Positions 51,280 through 62,200 of a stretch of 64,000 bases of DNA are shown here, in pieces. The stretch's first letter is position 1. Every line of letters begins with the position of its first letter. The position numbers and the translations under genes are program-made. The DNA lies in NCBI GenBank assembly GCA_947579665.1, contig OX388350.1:85145152-85209151 (forward strand), given 5' to 3'. The DNA is from Sympetrum striolatum (taxonomy: Eukaryota; Arthropoda; Insecta; Odonata; Libellulidae). Under the pieces are notes generated by a model. The model saw only the letters and a list, made by a program, of their open reading frames with translations. It was not told the origin of the DNA and made no database searches.

Positions 51280-51966
51280 CTGTTGACATGTTTGTAAAGT
51301 AGGTCCTAAACCAATTCCAGTTATTAATCCGGGAGCAGCATATCCAGGATTACCAATGACTGGATCCACTGCATAGGGGTTGAAAACCATTTGTAGTACA
51401 GAATTGCTGCTGCTACTGCTGCTACTACTATAAGCTGCATATTGCTGTTGTGGGCTCATTGCCAGCAATAGTGGCCCACCTCCTAAGGTCCCATCACCAC
51501 CTCCACAAAACTGCTGGTATGCAAAAGTACTAGCATATTGATTTCCGGAACTACTTCCCAATCCTATGGCAAATGGATGTACAGAGGATAGAGGATTGTG
51601 TGCTCCGTTCGGTACACCTAGACCATTGTGTGAAGAAATGGTGCTGGGCAAATTAATTGGCCCTCCGATGCCAAAAGGACTAGAAACTGAAACCGGTCCG
51701 GATGTCGGCACTGTAGGTATGGCTTGAACTGCACTTCCATAATGAACAGAAGTTGACGGAGTTTCTACGTTAGAATGAGCTGTGCTCAATGGATCAGAAA
51801 CACTTTCACCACTTTCATTGCTGATTGAACTGGGCACACCTAGCGATGCACATCTCACTAATGCTTCGATAACTTGGTCTTTCGGATGAGTATTTAGATG
51901 GCTATGAAGAGTTATACCCTCACGAAGGTAGAGTGTGCAAACAGGACACACGTTCGGATCCATCAT
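51280..51966 (-). CDS. C2H2 zinc-finger protein, first coding exon
   Basis: The exon encodes 229 residues starting MMDPNVCPVC and ending LQTCQQ at a phase-0 donor (GTTAGT). Tandem ATGs at 51966 and 51963 are the first in frame; an in-frame TGA lies about 60 nt upstream. The first residues form a canonical C2H2 finger (CPVCTLYLREGITLHSHLNT then H). A Ser/Gly/Pro-rich low-complexity region follows, with a Ser run coded by a triplet repeat (about 51405-51425) and a QQQ tract. Joined to the next exon it reads TLQTCQQ-VQTNVLQQVV. The exon's 5' boundary is unsettled: acceptors are possible at 51985 (acttcatcag) or further upstream at about 52050. If the N-terminus extends through splicing (KLTC before MMDP), the protein is slightly longer. 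Confidence 0.82.
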
Positions 51967-52394
51967 GCAGGTCAATTTAGTAGCTGATGAAGTAAAACCT
52001 ATAATGCGGCCCAGTCCAATCGGGAAGATCCATCATGTAATCATTGCTGAAAGTATACACATAATAAACTGATGTTTGCTTGCTACATCAATTCACGATT
52101 TATGGAACTAATACTAATAAAACGCAATTTCAATAGCTAAAACACAAATTGAAATAGATAATTTAATTTGATTCACACATAAATGACGAAAAAAATAGGT
52201 TAAATTACAAAATAACGAAAACAGGCTATCAGGTCAATAAAGGAGCGACAGAAGTACTACGATACAACTCATTTAGCTGTCACAAGAACGGTATCATGAA
52301 CAAGAAAATATAAGATTAAGCAAAATCAAACCTTAATGAATCAATTCGACGTCAAAAGACAGTGCTAACAATCATTACACACTTGATTCTAAGG

Positions 52395-52475
52395 CTCCCA
52401 CTCAGAATCATTGCCCTAGTTGGTGTTACCTACTCGCCGTACGCCATGTTGCACAAATACAGGAAATTTAATCCA
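52395..52475 (-). promoter_or_regulatory. Possible 5' non-coding exon or promoter of the zinc-finger gene
   Basis: The reverse strand contains caacatggcgtacggcgag followed by taggtaacacc, that is, a YY1/Pho-like ATGGCG motif and a usable donor (AG-GTAACA). GC content is locally higher than around it. It could be a 5' UTR exon, with a 5-codon upstream frame. Without transcript data this is only a candidate. Confidence 0.25.
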
Positions 52476-52479
52476 AACT

Positions 52480-53908
52480 CAGGGACGCAAAATAATGCGA
52501 AATGTTATTTCAGGTACTATAATTGAAGATATGTAGCCAGAGATGAATTTCTATTAGCGAATGCTTTTTAAAATTCTCCTTAATGTATGCCTTTTAATGA
52601 TGTAGGAATGGAATGTGTACTAAAAAAAGTTGAAGGAAGTTGACTCAGTTGAGAACACTTTAATATATGCAATAAGCAGTATTATCGTTTTCTGTGAAAT
52701 ATTAAATCATTTAAAGGCTTTATTTGATAAGAATGCCGATTCAATTTTCTTGTAAATCTATGGGATTATACAGTTTTGTTCCTTCCAGAACACGGGAACA
52801 ATCGATTATCAAGTTTATAGGTGTACGTCAATATGAACTGTGGTTCAGAGCTACCATTCCGAATGAGCAAGCTAAAGAAGAAATTCCTGTAGAATGATCA
52901 CATGTAATTTCACACTAAAGAATATTCATGGAAATCATAATTCATCACGCATAACAGCATTATTTTTGGAGATTCAACAAGGATGAAAAATGTATTTATA
53001 ATAGATATGCAATGAAATGGTGATGTTGTTGTGCAATTACAACATGTATGAAGATTTTCTAATCACTTGGTCATCCCATTCCCACGACTAATAAAAAACA
53101 AATTTTACACTTTGAAACTACTAATTACAAAGTTACTTCAATTATCAGATTCGAAGTAAGACGTCAACATATGATATAATTTCGTATTTCATATTTTTAG
53201 TCTGAAAATCGTATCCATCGCATCGTTAATCTCAACAATGATAACACTTCGATTCTTGGATGAACTTCATTTATTATACACCATGTATATGACTGAGGGG
53301 ATATAACGACATAAATGCTATTAACATAACTGGGTATCGACTGATATTGAAACCTAGCACTCAATGTGTCATGCGTTGCCTGACATGAGAAGCTGACGCC
53401 AGTGAAGTGTACTCTCTATACTTAGTAGTATACTAAATGATTCAATAAATTAATAATGTCGTCCATAGTTCATTACCAATATTCTATTAGTTGTTGTAAA
53501 AATTGAATGAAGGAATTAATCTAAATAAAGCAAGTTTCTCTACTATGTTACTTGTGGTGTCGTGATAGGGACGAAGTGAGCATTATTTCTTGTGTGATCA
53601 TTAAGTTAGATATCACTATCTAGTATTTACATTTTTCATTTTCTCTTGGTCAAAATTTTAATTCATTCCTGCCTTATAAATTTGTTTTATCTTGATGCTT
53701 CATCGAATTCATTATTATTATTCGTGAATTTCACTAAACATATTGCATTTATTTTCTGAATGAAATAAATTTATTATTAGTTTATTTATAATTTCATCTT
53801 CCGTTTTAATATATAAAATACTTTTTAATCCTATTCCATACATCCTTAAAATTTGAAATAATGATGAGCTGTATTATGATATAATAGTGGTGCATCCTCT
53901 ATTTATCA
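52480..53908. other. Intergenic, nothing recognised
   Basis: AT-rich sequence between the zinc-finger gene and the DUF4806-like gene; no exon or repeat could be supported. Confidence 0.4.
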
Positions 53909-53919
53909 TCAACACTATT

Positions 53920-54111
53920 CAGAATTATGAAGAATGGCAGGATATATTAAAACTGGGCCCATAACCTGTTGAGATTACTGTGGATTCTACTAAAAAGAAG
54001 AAGGCAGCACTCGGTGACCATACTTCCTGTGTGAACTTCAATAAAGCAAGTATGGTCACCGAGTGGTGCCTTCTTCTTTTTAGTAGAATCCACAGTAATC
54101 TCAACACTATT
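53920..54111. repeat. Long near-perfect hairpin (57-bp arms)
   Basis: An arm beginning ttgagattactgtggattct (53969) and its complement (ending about 54104) pair over 57 bp with a single mismatch, separated by a loop of about 22 bp. An 11-bp direct repeat, tcaacactatt, stands at 53909-53919 and 54101-54111 and may be a target duplication, although the right copy overlaps the hairpin arm by several bases. It is most likely a MITE or 3' tail of a retroelement. A transcript would fold into a long double strand. Confidence 0.75.
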
Positions 54112-54992
54112 GGTTATCAAAAACTGGAAACCATCATCATGTCATGCGCATAAAGCTCAATAAATTCTCTGTAACAAATGAACAAACAGAAAATTTTAAA
54201 CCCAGATTAGCCACATGGCTAGTAAAAAACCCCTTCTATTCTTTAGATGAATTCTTTGAAATGAAATAATATTATAAGTTGCTACTTTGATTTCTCTCAC
54301 CTTGTACTGCTTACTGTTTGATGTATATTTATATCTAATCTTGACGTGACCCATATAATTGTATGATTTTTTATGGTTAAATAAATATTATTATTATTAT
54401 ATTCCATATTCCTATCAACCAAATGGATAATATAGCAGAGCACAAATGAAATTACTGTTTTTCCCACATTAGTTGGTTTCAATTTTGTTTCTTATTTCTT
54501 TTACTAGAATTTTAGGTGTAGCTGTTTACTGTAGAACAAGTATTAACATTGATAATAGCAATTTATAGCAACACATTGGATTTAACAAAAGCAAAGAGAG
54601 AGAACTTCGAATTTTTGGTAACATAATTTACATTTGGTGGTATATATTTATGCTTTTAATCTACTTTTTTGATTACATTTCCTCTTTGAAGATAAGTCAC
54701 CAGTTTGAAAAAGTATTTCATTCCCTTGGGAAAGGTATTAATTGATGTAAAAACATTTATCTAAGTACAGCGTTTTGCATTGCAGTTTAAATTACTAAAC
54801 AGTTGACACTGATTGATGATTTACTACAGTAGTCACCTAAAGCACTTTTAGTCACCAATGATCAGGTGGAATAACTCTTATTGGCAAAAGTATTGTTAGA
54901 TTAACTATACCTACATCATTTTTATTAACTGAAATTGAAAAGTTTTTGAATGAAATGAAAATGAATGCTGCAATTTCTATGTAAACATAATA

Positions 54993-54998
54993 TTTATT
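54993..54998 (-). terminator. Candidate poly(A) signal of the DUF4806-like gene
   Basis: AATAAA on the reverse strand, about 40 nt after the stop codon at 55035; another A-rich hexamer overlaps the stop itself. The position is right for a very short 3' UTR. Confidence 0.45.
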
Positions 54999-55034
54999 GA
55001 ATAGTAGCAAAATACAATTAATTAATATTTAATT

Positions 55035-55190
55035 TTATTTGTTAATTTTCTTATGATGCCTAAATTTGGTGCGGCGTAACCAATCCTTCACATAATTTTC
55101 CAAGTCTTTTGAAGAGATACCTTCCCACTTGGAATGCCGAACAGCATCTATAAGAAGAGAACGAATTCCATTACATGCAATTGACAGCAT
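55035..55190 (-). CDS. DUF4806-like protein, last exon
   Basis: The exon begins after acceptor taatttttatgaag and reads in phase 0 MLSIACNGIRSLLIDAVRHS, then KWEGISSKDLENYVKDWLRR and a basic tail to TAA, 51 residues. The pattern of a helix ending in a DAVR-like motif, then an acidic helix and WLR, is what I expect at the end of a DUF4806 domain in insect proteins. The function of the domain is unknown. The phase agrees with the exon at 55266-55370. Confidence 0.65.
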   Translation of the reverse strand: MLSIACNGIRSLLIDAVRHSKWEGISSKDLENYVKDWLRRTKFRHHKKINK

Positions 55191-55265
55191 CTTCATAAAA
55201 ATTACCATTAATTAGTCTTTATGCTAGGAATAAGACAAGCTAGAATGAAATAATTTAAATATTAC

Positions 55266-55370
55266 CGATGGTATTGTGAAGAACAAATGAAGTGCTGTGA
55301 CAATGGGAAACAGAATGCCAATTCTTCTATGCAGAGTAACTATAGTTGATACATATAAATAAAGATCACC
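55266..55370 (-). CDS. DUF4806-like protein, penultimate exon
   Basis: A 105-nt exon, phase 0 at both ends, with acceptor gcagtaattttcag and donor GTAATA. It encodes GDLYLYVSTIVTLHRRIGIL followed by FPIVTALHLFFTIPS. The spacing of the STI, RI, LF and AL residues resembles the middle of DUF4806 domains (GG...VRRI...LFTxxLA), but the glycines are not conserved. So this exon is less certain than its neighbours, and could alternatively be an exon-like chance frame. Confidence 0.5.
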
Positions 55371-55532
55371 CTGAAAATTACTGCAATAGTTTTCATAAAT
55401 TAGTGATTTCTGAAATGTCATTAATATGTGGAGTATTTCATCTATACATTACATACAATCTAACCTAATTCTAATAAATTCTGCATGTGTTCCTAGCACT
55501 ATGAAAATGTACACATTTTCACACACACCATG

Positions 55533-55660
55533 GATGTCTAAATTCTGTTTTGCAAATCCCTACATTTGTAACTAAGACACATGCAATTAAATTGATAAAG
55601 TACGCTTTAATCAGACTTTTCCAGTTGGTTTATATTTTATCTAGCTATATTTTATGAACA
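55533..55660. repeat. 128-bp target-site duplication, left copy
   Basis: This block recurs at 57023-57150 with a single difference (taactaagac against taactcagac). The bases on either side of the two copies differ, so the duplication is exactly 128 bp. It borders the retrotransposon at 55661-57022 on both sides. Confidence 0.9.
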
Positions 55661-57022
55661 ATTTTATAAAAAATAAATCTACTACCTCAGCTATTCACGA
55701 TGCAGTCGATTTTATATTTTCTTCTCTTGATAATGGCAAAAAAACTCTAGGACTTCTATTTGACTTCACTAAGGCTTTTGATTATGTCAATCATCATCTT
55801 CTTCTCTCTAAAGCTTTCCATCAAGGCATTAGAGGCGCTTCTTATAATTGGCTGAAATCTTTTCTGCTACATCGAACACAAAGTGTTTCTTTACTCTCTA
55901 ATTGTACTAAATACAATTCTAATGCCAAAACTATTAATATTGGAGTTCCTCAGGGTTCCGTATTAGGACCACTATTATTTCTACTTTACATTAATGATTT
56001 ACCTAATAAATTTAATGGACTCACTGGTGTACAGCCCATTCTTTTTGCAGATGACTCTCACATAATCATTTCTGCCGATTCCCAGCTTGATCTTTCAATT
56101 ACTAGTGATCATATTTGTTATATAATGAATTCGTGGTGTAAAGAGAATTTCATTCATTTAAATTCTGATAAAACTCAGGCCCTTCAATATGCTCTTAGGA
56201 ATTCTAGGCTCATCAACCCTAACCTTTCAGTGAACAATAGTCCTATTAAAACTGTTTCTCAAGCTAAATATCTTGGTGTAATTCTGGATAGTAAATTATC
56301 ATGGGGGCCTCATATTACTTACTTGCTTGCCAAATTAAACTCCCTTTGTTTTTTAGTAAGATCTCTTCGCTGCTCCGTCAATATCGATGTTTTACTGCAG
56401 TTGTATCACGGATCTTTTCAGTCCCACTTACTGTATGGATTATTATTTTGGGGCAATGCTACCAACAGCCATAAGGTTTTTGTTTTACAAAAACGTTGCA
56501 TCAGGATTATTGCAGGAGCACATCCCTGTGCTCCTACCCTACCAATTTTTAAAGCTTTTCAAATTCTTCCTCTTCCTTGCCTTTATATTTTCTCAGTTGT
56601 TTCTTTTATCCACTCTAACATTTCTCTGTTCCCTACTAATTCCGTTCTTCACAACCATTTTACTAGATCCAGCACTCATCTTCATCTCGCATATCACAGA
56701 ACAAAAATCTCTTTTTGCGGTCCCAAGTCCATTGGTTTCCGTCTCTATAACAAATTGCCCATAATTTGTAAAAATTCTACTTCCTTATCTATGTTTAAAT
56801 CAAGGGTTAGAAGTTTTCTTCTTAATAAAATGTATTATAATTTTTATGACTTTCTGAATGATGTTATTTAGTCTTGAGATTCATATTGTTGATAACTGCT
56901 GTGCATGCAATGCCTTTGATTTTCCTTTTGTACTCCTTTTTTTTGTATTTTAAATTGTACTTGACTTGTTCTATATCATTTATATGATCTTTGAATGAAA
57001 TAAAATTGAATTGAATTGAATT
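55661..57022 (+). mobile_element. Young 5'-truncated Jockey/CR1-group retrotransposon
   Basis: The 1,362-bp insert encodes an uninterrupted reverse transcriptase from its first bases to the stop at 56871. Order: KNKSTTSAIHDAV, LLFDFTKAFDYVNHHLL, IGVPQGSVLGPLLFLLYIND, the intact catalytic ILFADDS box near 56040, NSDKTQA, KYLGVILDSKLSWG, and a C-terminal LYNKLP...FLLNKMYYNFYDF. The frame opened at 55654 borrows its first codons from the target. The endonuclease and N-terminal fingers are absent, so the copy cannot move by itself. A 3' UTR of about 150 bp ends in a repeated ttgaa tail. The intact frame and single change between duplicates show a recent arrival. Clade assignment within the Jockey/CR1 supergroup is by motif style only. 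Confidence 0.88.
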
Positions 57023-57150
57023 GATGTCTAAATTCTGTTTTGCAAATCCCTACATTTGTAACTCAGACACATGCAATTAAATTGATAAAGTACGCTTTAA
57101 TCAGACTTTTCCAGTTGGTTTATATTTTATCTAGCTATATTTTATGAACA
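57023..57150. repeat. 128-bp target-site duplication, right copy
   Basis: Second copy of the block at 55533-55660. It follows directly on the ttgaa tail of the retrotransposon and ends 10 bp before the splice donor of the exon at 57161. Confidence 0.9.
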
Positions 57151-57160
57151 TTCATCTTAC

Positions 57161-57387
57161 CAATATCTTTCTAAATCCCACATCTTTCATTTTTTCCTCT
57201 GCTGCATCCAACTCCTCTTGGGTTCCCAGGGGAAATTCCAATACACTATATTTTTCTTCCTCCTCATAGTTCTGGGGTCTGTTATCTTTTGTTATTGTAG
57301 CTTTACCTTCTATTGAGGCTAGCCTCTGTTCTATGTCTACAACAGCTCTCATCTTTAAGAGCATTGTCCTTAATATTTCCTGCAATT
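57161..57387 (-). CDS. DUF4806-like protein, coiled-coil/core exon
   Basis: A 227-nt exon with acceptor atatctctttcag and donor GTAAGA. It reads LQEILRTMLLKMRAVVDIEQ, then RLASIEGKATITKDNRPQNY, an acidic spacer, and VLEFPLGTQEELDAAEEKMK before DVGFRKIL. A heptad-like helix followed by FPLxTxEELxxxEEKMKDxxFRKxL is the recognisable start of the DUF4806 domain, common in uncharacterised insect proteins, some with DNA-binding N-termini. The first codon is split with the upstream exon (A + AA = Lys). The role is not known. Confidence 0.75.
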
Positions 57388-57472
57388 CTGAAAGAGATAT
57401 ATCAAACCTCACATAAATGTCAATCAATAGCTTCCTTGTTTTAGTAACAGCAAACTAGTGATATACACTCAC

Positions 57473-57656
57473 TTAACTCGGTCCTGTCCTCCTCTGTTCT
57501 TACATTGCTCCTTAGATTTCCACAGCTGCATTTCTTCTTTGCATGTACAGCATTTTCAGTTATGCCATTTACTTCAACTTCACTCTGTGAAGACACAGGA
57601 GGAATTATTCTCTTTCTTGATTTTGATCTAGCCCCACTGTCTTGATTGGAGTGATC
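57473..57656 (-). CDS. DUF4806-like protein, upstream exon (basic, disordered)
   Basis: This 184-nt exon ends at a strong GTGAGT donor, leaving one base of a codon completed by the next exon across an 85-bp intron. It encodes DHSNQDSGARSKSRKRIIPP, a Ser/Glu-rich stretch, HAKKKCSCGNLRSNV and EEDRTEL. The KSRKR patch could be a nuclear-localisation signal. The 5' boundary (after cctatgag at 57657, with a ctgac branch-like site upstream) is a guess: an in-frame TGA just upstream means the frame must begin by splicing. The initiating exons were not found in this window. Confidence 0.6.
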
Positions 57657-59082
57657 CTCATAGGTCACAATAGGTCAGTCATTCAAAAGTCCGCATGTAA
57701 TGCAGCCAAAATATTCTTGTGATATATGTAAACAAGACTTCTTACCTATATTCCACTATAAGAAATCCATACCAGTTTATAGACCCTTGACAAACACGGA
57801 TATTAATGCTATATCTACAAAACTTGAACCTACACTTTTACTCTTCTATAACAACTGTAGGGAAGATTATACTTGCCTCTTATTGTTAGGCCATAACTCA
57901 ACAATTTCTCAAAATAGTCCATTCTGCTTCATTAATCTTCAATAAATTACTAGTAAACATGTAGTATATCAGCTATAGCTATGGTATAGCAGTCTGGATT
58001 ATTTAAATACTACTTATACTGATTAATAGTGTTAATGGCGATTTGTACCGTACTGATTTATACTGTATGAGCCAGTATGAGCTCATGTTTTTATTATTGT
58101 TGACGAAACAATGTAATGTATTAAACATTACCAACAGAAAATAACGAAATATTGTTTTAATTTAATTAAATTTAATTTAATTAAAAAAAATTAATTTTGT
58201 AAAGTGTACGTCTTTACTACAAAGAAATATGCAGTTCAATGATATTTCTATCGACGGGATATTTTTTTCTCATATTATATTCTTTCTCCTAGTTTTTCCA
58301 TCAAACAACAACAACAGAAATATTGACCGCGAGCAATCGTAATGACCGCGACCGGTAAAAACGGGTCGTATAGTAAGCCTACATAAAACTATGAACCATG
58401 GAAGGGGGAAATCTTGGAGAATGGAAGGAAATCCCTCCTTCTATGTATAAACTGCACAATTACAATCATCACAATGTCCAATTCGTGCAATGTTAACTGC
58501 AATTGTAGCAACTCAATCTCTTCTAGCCTAACTTCCTATCTGGATATTCTCGTTTAATAACCGCTTGCTTTCTCCGTATATAGCGATATAACTTACTCGT
58601 AAATAAATAAGATAGTTGGTATTTTACTATCTGGTAAAATTCTCGATGAGGAGGAGATATAGATTTCCCCCAAACCGTACTCATTTTAATTGTAACTACT
58701 ATCTTACTATGTTTAATAGAAGTTAATTTTTCATAGCTACCGTTTTTTTCCTGGAAACAAGTCTTTTCGATAAAATTGTTACCTCTGATAGACATTCAAG
58801 ATATTCTAGAGTCCCTCCCATTGCTCCCATTACATTGCTCTTTTTATTACAAAAATTGTCAAAACAGCGATGTTGGTCAAACTGAAATCAAATTTCTTTT
58901 CCTAAGCCAAGTTGCCTTGCATGCCTTTCACCGTTGCTGTGGTTGCAGTGACTACGTCACTAGCAAAAGCACGGGGTTATTGCGTATTGTCCTTTATCAT
59001 TTTAGTTGTTAAATCATCGCTAGCCTGTAATAAAACTATCGAATTATGTATTGCCTGCAGTGGTTGATTCCAGTTTTGCTGA
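57657..59082. other. No supported gene; AT-rich tract
   Basis: Includes a ttaatttaattaaa-type low-complexity run at about 58155-58200 and a mildly GC-richer patch at 58325-58375 (accgcgaccggt). N-terminal exons of the DUF4806-like gene may lie here or further right, but none is convincing. A 13-bp palindrome gtgactacgtcac stands at about 58948-58960. Confidence 0.35.
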
Positions 59083-59257
59083 TTCCCAAACCAGTGAATC
59101 CTGCATTAATGCAAACTCATGTGATGTTCATGATGCTTTATCTCGCTGGATTCTTTCTAGAAAGGAAACCGTGTACCATTTGCAGTCTCTTGTTCCTGGC
59201 TTCTGTGTCTTTGATTTGTTACAGTGGTGTAGGAAATTGCTTATTTTGGAGCAATAA
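59083..59257 (+). CDS. Possible terminal exon or gene relic, unidentified
   Basis: After a plausible acceptor (tgtattgcctgcag) the forward strand stays open to TAA, encoding [20 protein letters not shown], then [20 protein letters not shown] and a Leu/Cys-rich end to LEQ. Composition is more protein-like than neighbouring frames and not low-complexity. No family is recognised and no partner exon was found upstream, so it may be a relic of a processed copy or chance. Confidence 0.2.
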
Positions 59258-62200
59258 CTGTGATTCAGTGCAGTGTGAAAATGGTTGAGGCTGAAAAGAT
59301 ACCTACATTGCTGCTATAACCCGCCATACATAGTTAATCTTCTGGATTATCTATTCTTGAAGTGATATGTGATATTTCTGCTCTGTTACGTTTAATTCTG
59401 CAGTTATGAAGACGAATTGTTTGTGATTAACTCTATTTATTTCGATAATCCGTCAAAAATTGCAGGAGATGCATTACCTGATAATTTATGAAGATAAACT
59501 ATGAACGAAAATATTTAGTAAAATTAATTGTATTTGTTTAGGAAACACTGGCAATAAATTTTGTTGCTCTGATTACTCAATCTCATTTCATTCATTTCAA
59601 AGTTCCAAGAAAGAAATGTGTACGAGTAAAATTTAGTAATGCATTGAAATTGTGAAACTTAATTATTATTAAATTATTACAACCTCGTGTAGTTTATTTA
59701 TCATGAAAGCAAGTGATGCGTATTATTATGCAGGCTTCGCAAAATTTTGTTCTCAAGAGCTTAATAGTTAGTATTAAACTTGTTTTGAAAATATAAACAA
59801 ATTAAAGGAAAGAATTCCAAAGGTTTACCGTTTGAGTATTGCATATTTGACCGTTTTGGGTATTACACCCCTGGGCATAGAGACATGCAGCTCTTTGCCA
59901 ACAGAATTTCCGGCTAGTTTCACTGCATGAATCTCCAGAAGTAGATGTGTGTGTGTAAGACGTAGGAGATATAATGCAATTTCAACAGCGATCAGTTTAA
60001 TACATGAAGCAGGTCCAATGTTATTAATAATCTTAGAGATGTTGCGAAAAGAAATTTCAACATTTTGACGTGATTTGGCTATGATAATTTTATTCTTTTG
60101 GCGGGGATTTAGTTGAATGATTGGACCTCAATACTAATTACATTCTGTAGGTGTTAACATGAGATACTTGCTATTTGAGAAAAATGTATGCAATTTCTTA
60201 GAATTTTTAAACACGATATTATGGGGATGAACTCCTAAGTAAATAATTTCGGTTTACTGAGCATTTACTGTATCGCTATCAATACATTCATCATCCAAGG
60301 TTGAAGGTAGTATTATTGGATTCTATTTTAAATTAAAAGTATTCGTAGAAGTTTACACCTTGGGGCTGGCATTACATTCTTCATTGGTAACATATATGGT
60401 ATCCAAGAAAATGATGATTACTGAATATAATTGTTACTGTTTATGGAACTTGCTGTCTGAGATTACCTGTTTCATTTGGTTTATTGCTTTTTAGTTTCAT
60501 GTACATAAATAGATCTTGATTATAATGTGAGTTTAAGTGTAATGCAAGCATGTTTTATAACTAGTTGATAGGTAAATCATAAATTACATCACAGGGGTTT
60601 CAACAATTGCATAAGCTGAATGGGTAGCATGTATCGCAAGCAAATTTCTTGATGATGAACGAATTTACCCTAAGCTCAAGTAAAGTTATTGTTCCAAAAC
60701 AAAGAATGGCATTCCTAAGGAGGGCATCTGTCTTCTGCTATTTATCATTCCACTGCAGTAGATCGTGAAATTTATCAGAACCTAAAAAAACAACTATTAT
60801 CATTCATAAAGACACAGAGTGATATCAATTAAAAATAGTGTGCCAAGATATAGAACGTGATCAACTGTGGTGGCTGTTCTACATACAGCAATTCTTGTCT
60901 TGCTGTTAATTCATTTACTGTCAACTGACGATGTGATTTATGTAGCTGAGTCAATTTTATTTATCATTGCAGTTGCCTATCGTGGTCACTTTCTATTTCA
61001 GAAGTAGCATTTCATCCACTAGTTTTCTTGATAGCAAAATTCCCAAAAAATGTGTGCATAAACTGTAACAAAACTAAACCAGTTTAGTTTTTCTCAGTTT
61101 AAAATAATTACTTCAAGTCACACATCTTGAAGAATAACTATTTTTTGCCTTTACAAGTAACTCTTAATATACCAGTTCTTGAAATGATTCAGCATCTTCC
61201 GGTCATATTTGGACAAACCATTATGACTTTTATTCAGCTGATATTATGCAGAAAATTCTCTCAGAAAAAGACTTAATTATCATTGGAAATATTTTGTGGA
61301 GGATTTGTAGAAGCCCCGACTCTAGAATGAATTACTGTTTAGTATTATTAAAGTGAGTAGTGAAAATGAATTACTATTTTCATTCAATGTTATTCTTGCT
61401 CAATATAAGTTATTGATAATAATGACTCAGTAAGTTGCTCATGTTATTAAGCTCAATGTTAATGTAAACCTGATGATGGCATAACTCACCAAAATTATTT
61501 GTTTGCCATTAATCATTTTACTGTGACCAAAATAAGAAGAATTTGGTTAAGAGATGTTTCACATTTTCCAATTTGAATCTTCGTTTACTCATTCTCTACT
61601 TTTGAAAATTGTGGACATATTATTGGAGGTGTAAAATTGACTGAAATTTCACTCAAATTTCATTTTGTTTGTTTTACTTTGTAGATTTTATAAGCAACTG
61701 TAAAGAACCCTTTATTAATGCAGTAATAAAAAGAAGTTTGGTATCTTTTTTTAATTCTTGAAATAAGATATTTTAACCATTCTTAATCTTCCTGATACAT
61801 ATTACTCAGAAATAAGTAATTCATTTCCACATACTCAATCATGTGGTACTCATATTTCTGTTACTTTGCTTGTTTTCACCCATGTGATATTTCTTGAGAA
61901 GTAAACTTGTATCAAGTGAAGGATGAAAGCACTATTTTCATAATGACTTTGAGATTTTTATTAAATGAGTGTATATTTTTTGGATCTAATGAAAGTCGGG
62001 TATGACCACCTGAAGCAAGTTGACCACTTAAAAACATCTTTAATTGCAGAAAACCGTAACATCCATCTGGGTAATTTCCAGAGAAAGAGATGTAATTTAA
62101 GAAATTGAGCTTTTTATTTGGTACATCTTTTCCCTTTATATACAAGTTATGGAATGCATCACAGTTGTACTTTTTATATAAAGTAAATTTTACAAAAAAA

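Larger units (their letters stand above)
55371..57160 (-). other. Intron of the DUF4806-like gene, swollen by a retrotransposon
   Basis: The 1,790-bp intron runs from donor GTAAGA at 57160 to the acceptor at 55371. Removing the insert and one copy of its 128-bp duplication leaves an ancestral intron of exactly 300 bp. The insertion lies antisense to the gene and one duplicate ends 10 bp from the donor without damaging it. Confidence 0.65.

Noticed and set aside
56387..56764. Second open frame overlapping the retrotransposon reverse transcriptase
   Set aside because: It is an out-of-frame shadow of the intact frame 55654-56871.
57700..57945. Forward frame starting MQPKYSCDICKQDF as a zinc-finger gene
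   Set aside because: Only the CxxC half of a finger is present, with no correctly spaced histidines; chance similarity.
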